Position numbers and translations under genes: made by a program | NCBI GenBank assembly: GCA_005281725.1 | Contig: SSBO01000012.1 | Coordinates: 4,311,021-4,375,020 of the forward strand | Direction: 5' to 3' | Length of the DNA: 64,000 nt | Source of the DNA: Wuchereria bancrofti | Taxonomy: Eukaryota; Nematoda; Chromadorea; Rhabditida; Onchocercidae | Notes under the pieces: generated by a model | Database searches by the model: none | Told to the model about the DNA's origin: nothing | What the model saw: only the letters and a program-made list of their open reading frames with translations | Shown here: positions 1-12,167 of the stretch, in pieces | How the letters are laid out: every line of letters starts with the position of its first letter | Numbering within the stretch: the first letter of the stretch is position 1

Positions 1-2465
1 TTCCCGGGTTTTCAAAAACTAATTATGAATCCAAATATGATGAATCTCAAGTTATTAATGCAATTTCAAATTCATTCCTTTTGTCGCCATTACTTAAATA
101 TTGAAATCCTGTGGACATCAAGTTTTGTATGAGAAGATACTTATCATATTTAATCTTTTACTGCTAGATCCTTTCATTCCTGTTCACTTTAACATTATGA
201 ATAACTATCTTCCCTTCCCTCTCATTTCGTCACTACACTTAACTGGCTGCATTTCTTATCTCTATGTCTGTAGTCTATATTTTGCTATCGGAACCCAAGA
301 AACTTCTCGGGTTCTAACCCAATAAAGATTATAACGCAAAGCACATGCCGTAAGATATCACTTTAATATCACTAATAACGAATAAACGAGTAAAATTATT
401 TAAACTTAAGCTTATGGACTTGATAACATATGTTTGTCTTTGTTAGCTATAATACTCAGCTATTATCTCATCTATGTAATACATCACCTTACCTATATCT
501 TCCTTTCCGAATCAGCGCTTGAAGTTTAATTTTAGAAGTGAGTAATTAAATAACTGATGCATAAGTTTAATTATATAATAGTATCTGCTAAAAGTTACTA
601 ATATTGACGAAATAACGAATCGTATAACAGTTAGGGAACTAAAATATCATGTCTAAAATAATGATTTAGGTCAACGATGAGAATATGAAAGTACTACGAT
701 TTTTGTGGCACCAATAAAAAGTCTAAATAATGAAACTCTGAACATATGTAATGCATATGTAATATACTTTTTCCGAATAGCTGTCAGTAACGAAATGAGC
801 AAATTCCTCTGAAAATTAAATTTTGCTAGCAGGCAAATTACATAGAAAGCATATCAGATGTGCATGCACTTAAATTTACACCTCCAACTGAAACTTTTTA
901 CTTATGCAATCTTTACTAAAATTCATATTTTATTCATGTTTTTTGTAAAGGCAAATGGTAAGGGCTCCATTAGTGGCAAGTGCAAAGGTAGTAAACAGAA
1001 TGAGGTCAAACAAAATCTATGACTTAAATACTGGTTTAATATATATTCACTTGAAATATGCATCGTTTATTTCAGATTGTTTTACTTAAGAAGATGTGAC
1101 GATTCTAAAAAAACATCATATGCCTTTTAATGTCAAAGTACTAGGTAACATACGCTCTAAACATATTTTTCTAGAACAACTCAAAAAATGGTAAATAAGT
1201 GATTCATTCTTTTAAAAATGTTACTTTTTTGTCAGTTGTGAAAGATTATTTCTGAAGAAAAGTAAAGCTCGAATGATATCTTCATGCGTTAATAAATGCA
1301 ATGTGATACCTCTTTCGAAGTAGCATACTGATTATAAGTTTATTAATGCATGGAGGTAACATTCAAAGTTACTGTAATAGAAATGCTGAAAAAGTTGTTA
1401 AAACGGAAGTACTTTAAATTCACAACAACAATGTGATGAAATGGCATCACATCAACACCACTTATGAACTACTCGCCAAAAAGAGGAAGTGTATCTGCAA
1501 ACTGGTATAAATATAAAGTGTCAAAGGCTATACTATTACCTTCAAAACAAATAATTTACGCTTTTGTATTTTTGACATCGTAATTTTTAGTAATTCCAAA
1601 GTTACGTCTAGAATTGAAATTTCACGTTCAAGAAAAGGAAAATTTTTATTTAGAATCAAAATCAGAAATGCACGGTTCGAAAAATATCCTTCATATCCTG
1701 ATTTTAGAATTTTAGTTTTAATGTTAATTCAGCTGAACAGAACGTTTGGTTCTCCTTTAAAAAGATATAAATTCATGAGAATATAAAATCCATGATAATA
1801 TCAGTGGAAAGGAGTTTATAGATAAAATCATAAATTTATGTCTTTACTGGAAAAGCGAATAAATTCATAAATTTAAAATGTTTTTTGGAATTAAAAAAAC
1901 TGGTGCCATGATTGAGAGTTGTACAGATTGGATTAGTTTAAATTTTGCAGCAAATAAAAGATTCAAATTTATAAAGCCGACGGTAACTAGTGTTTGATGT
2001 TTCTTTTTTAAAAATTACAATAGATTTGAATGAAAACTTTAATTAAATTTTTTAACAAAGATTACTTAGTCTCAAGTAATTCCCGAAAATTTTGAAACTT
2101 CTAAAAATTACACTGAAGCATACCTCACTATTATTTATACATCAGTTTCCACGCAACCAAAAAGAATAAGCTATTGTGAGATAAACATTGAACAGAAGTG
2201 TTAAGAATTCTTGATCATTAGAAAATTAAGTCTCTTAAATTTTATCTATCAGTTCTAACAAATACAGGTTTTTGTAAAGTTATTATACTGAAATTAGTTA
2301 AGAGTTATTTAAAGTCATGAAAATAAAGAAAAAACATAAAACGAATAACAACACAGTTATTTTTGAGGGTTTACATATATAATTAGCTGTCAATAACAAA
2401 GTTAAAAACTGAAATTTGTGAAAATAGAAGTTATTCAAGGACTGTAATTGTATATTATTAACTAG

Positions 2466-2580
2466 AAACATACTTGATGGATTTGTGGATGGTCCTGAAG
2501 TTTGCATATATGAAAATAGTAAATATCGCTTAGACGTGGATCGTCGATGGATTGACTTGACGCCGAAAAGCAAAAAGTAA
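2466..2580 (+). other. possible orphan terminal exon
   Basis: After an acceptor-like ACTAG (ending 2465) there is an open frame to a TAA at 2578-2580. It reads like real protein (LDGFVDGPEVCIYENSKYRL, then DVDRRWIDLTPKSKK) with balanced charge, unlike the F/L-rich intergenic frames around it. I find no upstream partner exon. The complementary strand has a competing reading: its open frame ends at a good donor, GTATGT, at about 2473, so the block could be a minus-strand exon. The protein is not recognised. Confidence 0.2.
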
Positions 2581-3295
2581 TGGGTGCGATTAATGTTCGG
2601 AGAAAGTTAACGAACAATTGCTGGCTATAATCAGTATGGGGTGTGTCTCTTCCGGAACACTCCCTCTTTCCTTTCTCTCTTTCATTCTCTTCATCTTCGT
2701 TTCATGATTGGCGTAATGGCAGTTCTCCGGGATACGGTGGGCGTGCATTAACACTTTTCAACCATTTAGATGAAATTCCTACTTCTATCTCTATTGGATG
2801 ACCGGTGTTGCAGAATCGTTTAACAAAAATCCAGAAAAGCAGTATTAGCGTTGAAGACAGCAGTTCTAGAAAGTGCGTGGAAATAATACTTTGATGAGCG
2901 TTTCGTTAAGATTTACTCAAATCCAAGGTTTCTAATAAGCGTAGCGTATTCTACGAGCATACGATTGTATTTAGACGTTCTCTTCATTGTTGCATACTGC
3001 ATACATGGATGTTCGCCTTTCTCACTTGATTTACTATCCATTACTGCTCTCAAGACCGTCATTCTTAGTACCAAGCATGACATTCTGGTATTTTTAAAAA
3101 TAATCGTAGAGTAAACATCTATAAAGATGTAACAAGTTTAAATTATTGAAGCATAGTGCCTTTTAAAATGAATTTTAATGGACTGCGTTTCAACAAATAG
3201 AAAGTTATGAATACGATTGTTCATTATGATTCTCTTTTAAAATTTATAAATTTTTCAAAATGGAACAGTTTGGTGTGGTAACGATCCATTTGCAG

Positions 3296-3360
3296 AAAGA
3301 GATAAAGAAGAGGAAAAGAGGGAAGACGGTTGGGAAAGGAATTGATAGAGCTGAAGGCAG
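3296..3360 (+). other. possible orphan internal exon
   Basis: This 65-bp purine-rich block is bordered by TTTGCAG (ending 3295) and GTAAGC (from 3361), both good nematode splice signals. One frame is open and strongly basic (KEIKKRKRGKTVGKGIDRAE). No neighbouring exon was found on either side, so it may be chance, non-coding, or a remnant. Confidence 0.15.
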
Positions 3361-6300
3361 GTAAGCGGATACCCAAAATATCCTCTATCATCACATAATA
3401 TATAATAACGGGAAGCAGTGTGGTGGAGGTGATTAGCGATTTGCTGCATTTCATTGTTCAAAATCGCTTTCATGCCCAATTGAACAGCTCAAAATTGATA
3501 GATCTATTGGAGCAGTGATATATGCACTACTGCCACGCTACTATCAACCAGCCAAATTGTTAGGTTAATTTCCAGCTTTTTAAATTCTTAAAATGGTAAA
3601 TATTTTTTCTTTTATTTGCATCTTGACTAACTGAAGGTGAGTTATCAGTAAAATGTTTCATGCAGTTTCGGGTATGTAAAGTTTCTTATATATATATGGG
3701 TCTTGAAAAATAATTTTTGCATTATATGCTTAGATTTGCCAAAATTTGTTTCATCTCTATTATATTCTTTATCAGCATCTAGAAAAAAGTAAGATCACGG
3801 GTTAGAACTTTTGAAAATGGAACAACACTTAATACTGCTTGAAATTTTTTCAACAGAAACGTTTCGGAAAATTTAACTCTAGCTTTCAGAGTTGCCTTAG
3901 AGACAAGAGACATATGGCATCCTGTGCCAAGTATTGCTAAAACAGCAATACAACAATAGAGTAGCAAAGAGGCAATCCAAGTAGATACTTCAGAAGGCCC
4001 TCAAACATTCAGACCGAATGCTTCTCCTCTTTTGGCTGTTGGCCTAAGATTACTACTACCATTGAAGAGTCCATTTTATGTCATCATTGCAAATGTTAAA
4101 AATGCGTTTCACTTCCTACTACATTCAATCAAATCATCAAAATTTTCCCGTTTTAATCACTGCACTAAGCTCATTTTGGAAAATCAACAACTAACAAAGT
4201 TCCATGTAAATTTATTAGTATATCTATAAGGATTACCCATCACATTATGCAGAGATATAGTTGGATTAAGCAAACTATTACAGTCTAAAATACGTAGAAG
4301 GACTCTAATGAAGCACCGTAATATAATTCAATAGTTATAGTCAATTGCAATGGACATGAACATGCAAATACGTAACAAGTATCGGAAAGTGCCGACAAAC
4401 AATAGAAGCGGCGAAGTTTTTGTGTTACTATCGAAAAAAGCAGCCCTTAGTTAATCTGCTATGCGATACCCAAATGATACACTTGAATAATGACGTCCAC
4501 ATTACTGTTGTTTGAGAAAAAATTGAATGGAGACAGAAAGACAGATCTACAGATATAACGAAATGCATTCGTTATTCATAATTTAACTTCTGCAGGTCCC
4601 ACTCTTTTCAGTAGGTATCTTTCGCTTTTTTGCCGTGTATTCCATTCGTTTACGGATAGAAAACAAAATTGATCCTTTGTACTCAGCACTAAAATCTGAA
4701 ATGAACTAAACCCTAAAATACATCATTCATCACTAAATGATAGTGAAATTATGCAGTGAGAAACTTTCATACTATTTATTTGTTAAAAATTCCAGTTTCC
4801 TTGCAAAAATTGCATATTTTCTAGCAATCAAAAATATTTTGCACCTTTAGCATGGAACTTTTTCATGTCCAATCTGACAAAATTAGTAGACTTCAAATGG
4901 AGTCTGTCGTATGGGACAAATACTAGCTGAACTGATCCAGCGATTCGCAGATGATTAGTTTTTTTGTGCACTTTAAACTTTAGATCATGGAGATTTCCTT
5001 AGTAGCGTGCAGCATTAATGTATTATGAAAACGGACGGTAGATTTTGCTAATAATTTTCTGATTCACTGTGATGTGTTATATTTGATATGCTGACGTATC
5101 GTCATAATTTCAAAACCTTTAACTAATAATTTTGGAGAAATGATCAAGTAATTCAAGTTATAACTATCTTTAGTCAAAGTCCGGAATTTGAAATGACTTC
5201 AACTTTTAATTTTCTTGAACTTAAGTGTTGCTTACATGAAACATGGTAATTTACTGGTAACTATGGCTCTGTTATTTGGAGTTTGATGATATATGGTGCT
5301 AGGATTATCTTCATGACGTAATCCACGGTAGCTTCTCATGTGAAACACATGTTCGGTATCACTGGAATAGACTCCCTTCGGCTCTTTTTATTCTTTAGCA
5401 GTTCCATTTGACATATCCGTTTGATTCATTGGAAACCCTTCAATAGTTTCTAAATTCTTTCTTCAATAATCGAGCTATTATTCTAAATTCTGAATTAATA
5501 CGCCTGGTTAAGTTTACTTTAGTTCATAGTTCCGGATTTCCTAGAATGAATAACTTCAATTTAAAATAAAGGTGACAGAATCCCTCCCATTTTTTATTTT
5601 GTAAGAGATAAAATCAATCCGAAATCTATAATTTTAAACGAATAATAAAAAAATATATGTGGATATAATCACGAAATTGTATGGACGATAATCTAGCATG
5701 TTACCCCATTAGATCGTGATGCCAAAACTATTATGTGGGTATTAAAAATAATCGCTAGTTATAGTAATCAAAGAAAAAAAAAATCTTAAAGCTTTACAAT
5801 CTGATATTATTAAATGTTGATTTCATCACATTTTGGTATCACTCTTAAATTTTAGGAAGGGCGGGAAAGTGGAGAAAGTTAAGTTCATGCAAAGAGTAGC
5901 AGTGCTAGTCATTTACATATTTGACGGTATTGTTTGTGCAATCAACTGTTTGCACATTTGGCTAGTGGTAGAAAATGGAATATTTATGGTGCTATAGATA
6001 CGGTATTAAGTGACTATTTCCCACTCCGTCATACTGAAGCTGCAACCTCTCGACCTTCAGCTTCAATTCCCCAGGCATTTCTATAAAAGGACTCTGTATA
6101 CACCGGATATCAAAACTACTTCAACCAATAGACCAAATGACCCGACATTTTTGCAATTGTCAACAAATTGGCACTCTTTGCTCATCACATGAAATCACTG
6201 TTCTCTGCCATTTCATTTCAAAACTACATATACTTCCTTTGCTTCTTTACCGAAAAATGGACTCACAGTTGAGGAAAAGCAAATTGCCGGCTTCACTACC

Positions 6301-7813
6301 AATAATCGGCTTCACCAATATTAGTGCATATGGACCAGATGCTTGTCACGTGTTTCGCATATTTTCATTTCTATTTCTTACGACAGTTGCTATACCGTAT
6401 CCCCAGCATTAAAGTTTATGAAACGTTTTATCTTACTTACTTGTCTTTCCTCTCAGTGATATATTTTCTTGCTCAAAATACCTTAAAGCATATGTGTACT
6501 ACCTTTCACCTGAAAGCTGGAGCTCAAGCAGTAAGCATGGTAAGATTTATGAGAAGCAATTGGAAGATTTATTGACAGCAAACAGTTAGAATGATCGTTC
6601 GATGATTCCTACTGTCCAATATTGTCCACTCGACAAGCCCACTAATATTAATTTGCATATGGGCACTTGAGCATACTACATAGCCTGCTCAACTTTTCAT
6701 TAACATTCATAATCCAAGTAAATCAGTTGTCAGCTCATAAAAGCTTACTTCGACAACATTACCCACAATATCATATTTCCTTCATTCTAAAAATCCGAAA
6801 ATTTGAAAAATTAACCTTACTCATATATTAACAGAAAAACAATATTATTTGACATCGCAGCATGTTCATGGCATCAAACAAAATCAACGTTTTAAACAAA
6901 AAACCCTCCGGTTTAAACATTTAAAAAAAAAAAACACCCTTTCATTTCAGAAGAACTTCAGTTCCCTCTTCAATAAGCTTTAGGTTTTGTTACTCATTTA
7001 TACAATCTTTGTCGTTCAACAGCGAACTCAACATTTAACTCACCTTTTCGATTTTGATAGTTTCCCGAGAAAAAAAATGAGCAAACTGCACGCGAAAGAT
7101 AAATTGGGAAGTTTCCCATTTCGAGCTCCAGATAAATCATATATGAAAAAAGGTGGGAAGAAATCCAATATAGGTACGATATATGAAGTATTCGAAATCT
7201 CATACTATGACAACAGTTTAATATATTAAGCGTCTATCATAACTGTTGTCAATAATCTAAATGATACCACAAAACCAATTTCAACTTAAAATGTAAGATT
7301 AACTGACTTGATGAAGTTTTGATGCGCTCTAAAATGAGATTATTTTGGCGATAGAATTAATCTTCTTGAACGAATTTTTATTTTCAAAGCTAACAATTAC
7401 TGTAGTGCTGAATCGAGTGAAAAAGCATCGTGTGCATAAGTTTTCATGGGAAATGTTTTCCCTTTTTTCACAGTCACAAAGGATTTGATAAAGAGAAAAC
7501 CATAAAACGTTGCATAAACGACAGAGAATAATGCTTTAGAATTAATGGCACATTTCCATGATTCAATTCAGAAAAAAAGTTAATAGAAAACGAAAAAGAG
7601 CATGATAATTTGAAGATAAAACCTACGCGATCAAAGAATGAATGAAAGATGAACATGAATGTCGTTTGGGATTTTCAAAAGGAAAGGTAGAAATAAAGGA
7701 AAACTAATAAAACTGAAAGTTGAGGAGAAACCAAAACGTACATCATCGAAAAACAAAAAATGAAGTGAAGCTGTTAGCCGATGAGATCGAATAACATGAA
7801 GCCAAACAAATGC

Positions 7814-10800
7814 CTATGGAAGCAGATCATCAGTTATGCCTTTTTCACGATATTCTTCCAACCCCTAAAAAAATGACCAGTTGAACGACAAAAATTATTT
7901 AATAATCTTACAAAGGAAAATGTTACTATATTTCACTAAACATCAAAAGAACTTGTAAAGAAGTTGCGTAAAAGGAAAAATGAAACCCAATCCATAAAAG
8001 GAACAAACACCAGAGACTTGCAGCAAGAAGACCACGAAAACAAAACATAAACCTTAAGATGGGCTTCAATCAATACAATGCATAAGTAACCAATTCAATA
8101 AAAACAGTCCAACCACACAAAATCGCCCAAATAAATCAAATAAAAAGGTTTTAAATATTCGAAAAATATAACTTATCTGTACAGTTGCAACAGATTACCT
8201 CTCCAGAGTAAGAGTAGAGGGGATGAATGAAAATGGGACGATCAACGCAAATCGGTACATTGGCTTTTACAAGCCAACGCTTGCATTCAGCGTAATAATC
8301 ACGGCGGCACGTGCTCATACAGTCTTTTCCTATATTTTCTGAATTTTTTAAAGGACTGAATTCTTCTGAACGTTTGACTTCCCATACATGGAAATTTCTG
8401 CAATCAATGAAAACATGGTAATGAATTATGGAAGGAAAAATTACGGCACTGCAAAAGGGAAAGGAAAAAAAGTGATTAGTACCGATAACAGAATAATGTG
8501 TGGAGATCCTGTGGTACAGTTTGCTAGTAACTAAAGTAGCGCAACAAGCTTTATTTTGGGGTCTGAAACGATGCGTTTGAGTAATAGAAAAAGTCACTCC
8601 AACTCGAAGTTGTACTGTCATCAAGAGATGTATTTTATTGAAAGACCGGATAATAATATATAAAAGGAAATTTACTTAGCACATTTGAAAGCATCGAAAA
8701 TGAAAAACTCGAGTTTATAACCATTTTCTGTTTCTGGTTTCACGGAGATTCCAGTCATTCGATCAATGAATGGAATTTTTTTGAAGGCACGATGAAGAGG
8801 TAATTTAAAATTGGCTGCTGAAAACAAAATTTGAACGAATTTAGTTAATGAAAGAAAATTTAAGTCCAAAAAGCAAAAAGATTCCCATTCTTTTTAAGTG
8901 TGAGAAACTAGGGATAATAAGTTTTCTGGAAATTCAAAAACAAATTAGTCAAAAAAGAACCTAGATGAGCAGTCAAATGAAAATGTAAATGAAATTTGAT
9001 TTCCCACTCTACTATCATCCACATCGCTTAGACTTCCGCTATGACGCTCTTCTATTGAGGTACGATAGCACATCACAGCACTTTCTTCAAAACGACTCAA
9101 AATTTCATCCCGTACATACAATAGCTATCTTTCCAATCAGTCTTCACAAACCTGCGTGAACAAAGTCGCAAGTGAAGAAATGACTTGCAATATTTCCTGA
9201 GCGGAATTTGAGGCGTCCTGAATCATCTCGAGCAGCAGCTAGTTCCAGGGGTAGATCCGAATATTCAACAACTTGAACACCATCTGATGTTTGACATATT
9301 ACACCAACTCGTTCAAATGGATCAGTTTTTTCTACAACCTGGAATGATTTCCACAATAAAGCGTTAGAAATTTCAGGATGAAAGTTAAGAAATACTTGGT
9401 CACTTTTAATATAATCTATAAGATTGGTTAGTCATCGGATGCACAGTAATACCGTTATCAAGGAAAAGGCCATCCGTTCAATTCACTTATTTAAATTATC
9501 GGTAGTGAGATAGTCAAACTCCAATCGGTCAAGTGCAATATTCCTACTTTTGCGGCACAATCTACATTTTTCTTGATACAATATCCAATAAAGTGCGGAT
9601 CTGCCACACGACACAAAACGTTGTCAACACCATAAACATGAAAATACTTGATTTGATTATTTATAGAGGAAGTGCAATGAGCTTCCAAACATTCATAAAG
9701 GCCACCATTTCCATCTGAAATAAATTTCAGTCAGATTCATTAAATTACAGTATTGATGGCTACGGTGGAACAATGAACAGAATGCTCACTTGGAGAGACC
9801 TCGAAACTGCTTTTTGAAGATAGAAATAAGCCACCATTTATGTCATAGCATGGAATTGATCGTTGTGAAAGCACTATAAGCTGTCCTGCATCAATACTAG
9901 CTACTGGAAGCACATCACGGAGATGCTTCAGTGTTCCCTCTGCGGTAGCCGAACTCGTCAACACAACCCTAATTTATTTGTTTTATATCAACAACTTTCC
10001 TACAGAACCCAGTATAAGTAACTCATAAAGAATGTAATACGAGCTATGAATGCATATTCTTGATTGCTTTATCTACAGTTTTACAGTGTATAAATTACTA
10101 CATGGGTGATAAAGGATTTCGAATCATAAAATGTTTCGGAATGAGTAGAGCTAAAGAGTGACTTTATTTCAAGAAAATCATACCACCAGATCTTTGGGTC
10201 TGAATTCGGGAATGCCGCTCGAGCGAGATCTTGCAGACGTGAAATACGAGCCGCTTGCAAGGCGAAAAGTGAATCAGTTATGTCGCAATCGGTGAATCCC
10301 AAGGAAAGGGTACCCTTAGGTTCAACTGATCCGAGCCGTGTTGCCTGACCTCCTGCCAGAACCACAGCAGCAAGTTGTCCCTTTGCTATTGCTTCCAAAC
10401 CTAAACATCATTAAACAATATGTATTCTGAGGAGGCTTTATAAATTCCGAAAACTTCAAAATTAAGCAACTAAAAAGGTTGTAGTATAGGACACCAAAGT
10501 TATTTAGAATATAGGTCGGTTATCTTACTGCAACAGCAACTGATAGTCGTATAGTAAAAAAACTTTAGCGCAGTATAGTACTACCTGTATTCCAGTATTC
10601 CTTCATGATATTTTCGTCAATAACGTCTGGAACAAAGTAGTGATCCTCACTAATTGGTTCCAAGCCTTCCAATTTCTGAAGAGAATTACAAACTTCAAGA
10701 TACTCCTAGAAAACCATCCTTTTTCATATTGCAAAGCCAGATAAATTCATAATCACAGTTTATCATAATAGATAAGAAAAGGGAAATTTACAACATCACG

Positions 10801-10982
10801 AATCGTTGACATACCACTGGAAGTGCAGATTCCTTGAACGCTTTGTCTATTTCGTGCATATTATACAAAGTAAATTGATCCACTAACTGCTGTCGCTCCT
10901 CTGGTGTAAGGTCATTCCAGAAACGCAGCAGATAGTCATGTTTGCCAAAAATGGCCATTGCCTTTGATCGATCTTCACGCAT
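7814..10982 (-). CDS. UAP1: UDP-N-acetylhexosamine pyrophosphorylase
   Basis: Makes UDP-GlcNAc from GlcNAc-1-phosphate and UTP in the cytosol, the last step of the hexosamine pathway that feeds chitin, N-glycans and GPI anchors. Nine exons join in phase to 476 residues: 10982-10815, 10705-10585, 10400-10184, 9968-9790, 9714-9548, 9338-9152, 8817-8676, 8397-8199, 7864-7814. The uridine-binding loop [16 protein letters not shown] is in exon 3. [22 protein letters not shown] and GNIASHFF follow, then EEFSPLKN near the C-terminus. The last exon is only 51 bp, but GLEEY after SGE matches the family. The start at [12 protein letters not shown] aligns with the human N-terminus; an in-frame upstream ATG at 11021 would add 13 residues. 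The gene is divergent from the phosphate carrier. Identification is firm. Confidence 0.95.
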
Positions 10983-12167
10983 AGCTATGCGTAATATCAG
11001 TGTTATACTCAGATAAAGCAAAAAATATAATTCGAGTCTGAAATATAAAAGAAAACTAATTTAAAGCAATTATTTCATACAGTTTCTTCATCTTTTCTAC
11101 TGATATCCAGGAAGATTTAGCGAAACATCCTTTTCCTTGGAATATTTTAAGCTTATAAAATAATAAAAAGTGTTACCAAATCGTCCGCAAAAAAAATGGA
11201 TCGCGTAAGATAGATAGTCAAGAAAAGACTCACTTGGAAGTACTTGATTTTTGATAAACCAATTTCTAACATTAATTGAACTGAAGAGTGCTTCTACTGC
11301 ACTGAGGAAATAATTAATACAGCTATCAGAAGACTAAACTTCCCTTTAGTCACAATATTTCAAATTGGATTCATTCGGGAAAAAAAAAATTGATAAGATC
11401 TTGCAGATTTTTTGCACCTTTTTTCGATGACAAACGGATAGCCAGGGCGACAGGAAGAAAGGCAGAGAAAAGGAGAAACGGAAAAGAAGGAAAACGTTTG
11501 GATCTGGAAATCAAATGCAGTATAACAAATATCCTCTGAGTGTAAACTTACTTGTTTGTGGAACAGAAACAATAGCGAACACCAGAAAGTCGTTACAACC
11601 TGATACTTTCCCGCTAACATGTAAGAACGAAAGGCAATTTAAATATCAACCCGTTGAGCAAATTTGTTCGAACAATTGTGCTTCATGAGTTGATGAGATT
11701 CTTGAAGTGTTTGGCATGGAGTCTTGGGTAATGGTACGGTAGCGAGGGAGTGGGATACTTATGTTCGACAAGGTGTGGTGCACTATGTTTGTGGTTGGTG
11801 GGGTTTCGTGTAGTGTATAGCCTGCTTCCTGATCGTCCGTTGGTTAATTTTATGTCCATTTTCGGTCAATGTTGTTTCATTTTTTCGAACTCTTTTTTGG
11901 TGGTTTAAATGGGTTTGACGGCACAAGGATTGTCTGCAGACTTGACAAATAAAAAATGGAAATCTTGACGGAGAAGTCGGGATTCTCAAACCATTTAAAT
12001 TTTCTCAAAATAATTATGATTCCATATGATATGGGATCGTAAATCAGGATTTCTGAATTACATGTTCTACACGTACTTCTCGAATACTTACTGCTTGCGA
12101 GACTTCATTATGAAACTGATCTATTTAATTCGACAAAACCCCTAATGCAGTTAATTGATTAGGTATA
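10983..12167. other. intergenic region between divergent genes
   Basis: Shared 5' region of UAP1 (leftward) and the phosphate carrier (rightward). Minus-strand open frames at 11360-11620 and 11783-11989 are low-complexity or Arg/Thr-rich with no exon borders, and I do not regard them as genes. No clear core promoter motif is visible. Confidence 0.5.

Larger units (their letters stand above)
1..7813. other. gene-poor AT-rich stretch
   Basis: I see no gene that can be supported here. Open frames are short (at most about 90 codons), rich in Phe/Leu/Ile/Ser, and lack exon-like borders. A slightly GC-richer, pyrimidine-rich patch lies near 2640-2780. Two small exon-like blocks (2466-2580 and 3296-3360) are listed separately with low confidence. 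The stretch from about 7440 to 7813 is A-rich on the + strand and forms the 3' flank of the minus-strand UAP1 gene. Confidence 0.6.

Noticed and set aside
8151..8624. 157-codon minus-strand open frame as a separate protein
   Set aside because: Its middle is UAP1 exon 8 (8397-8199); the frame only runs on because the flanking introns lack stops. Homology places a donor at 8198 and a final 51-bp exon at 7864.
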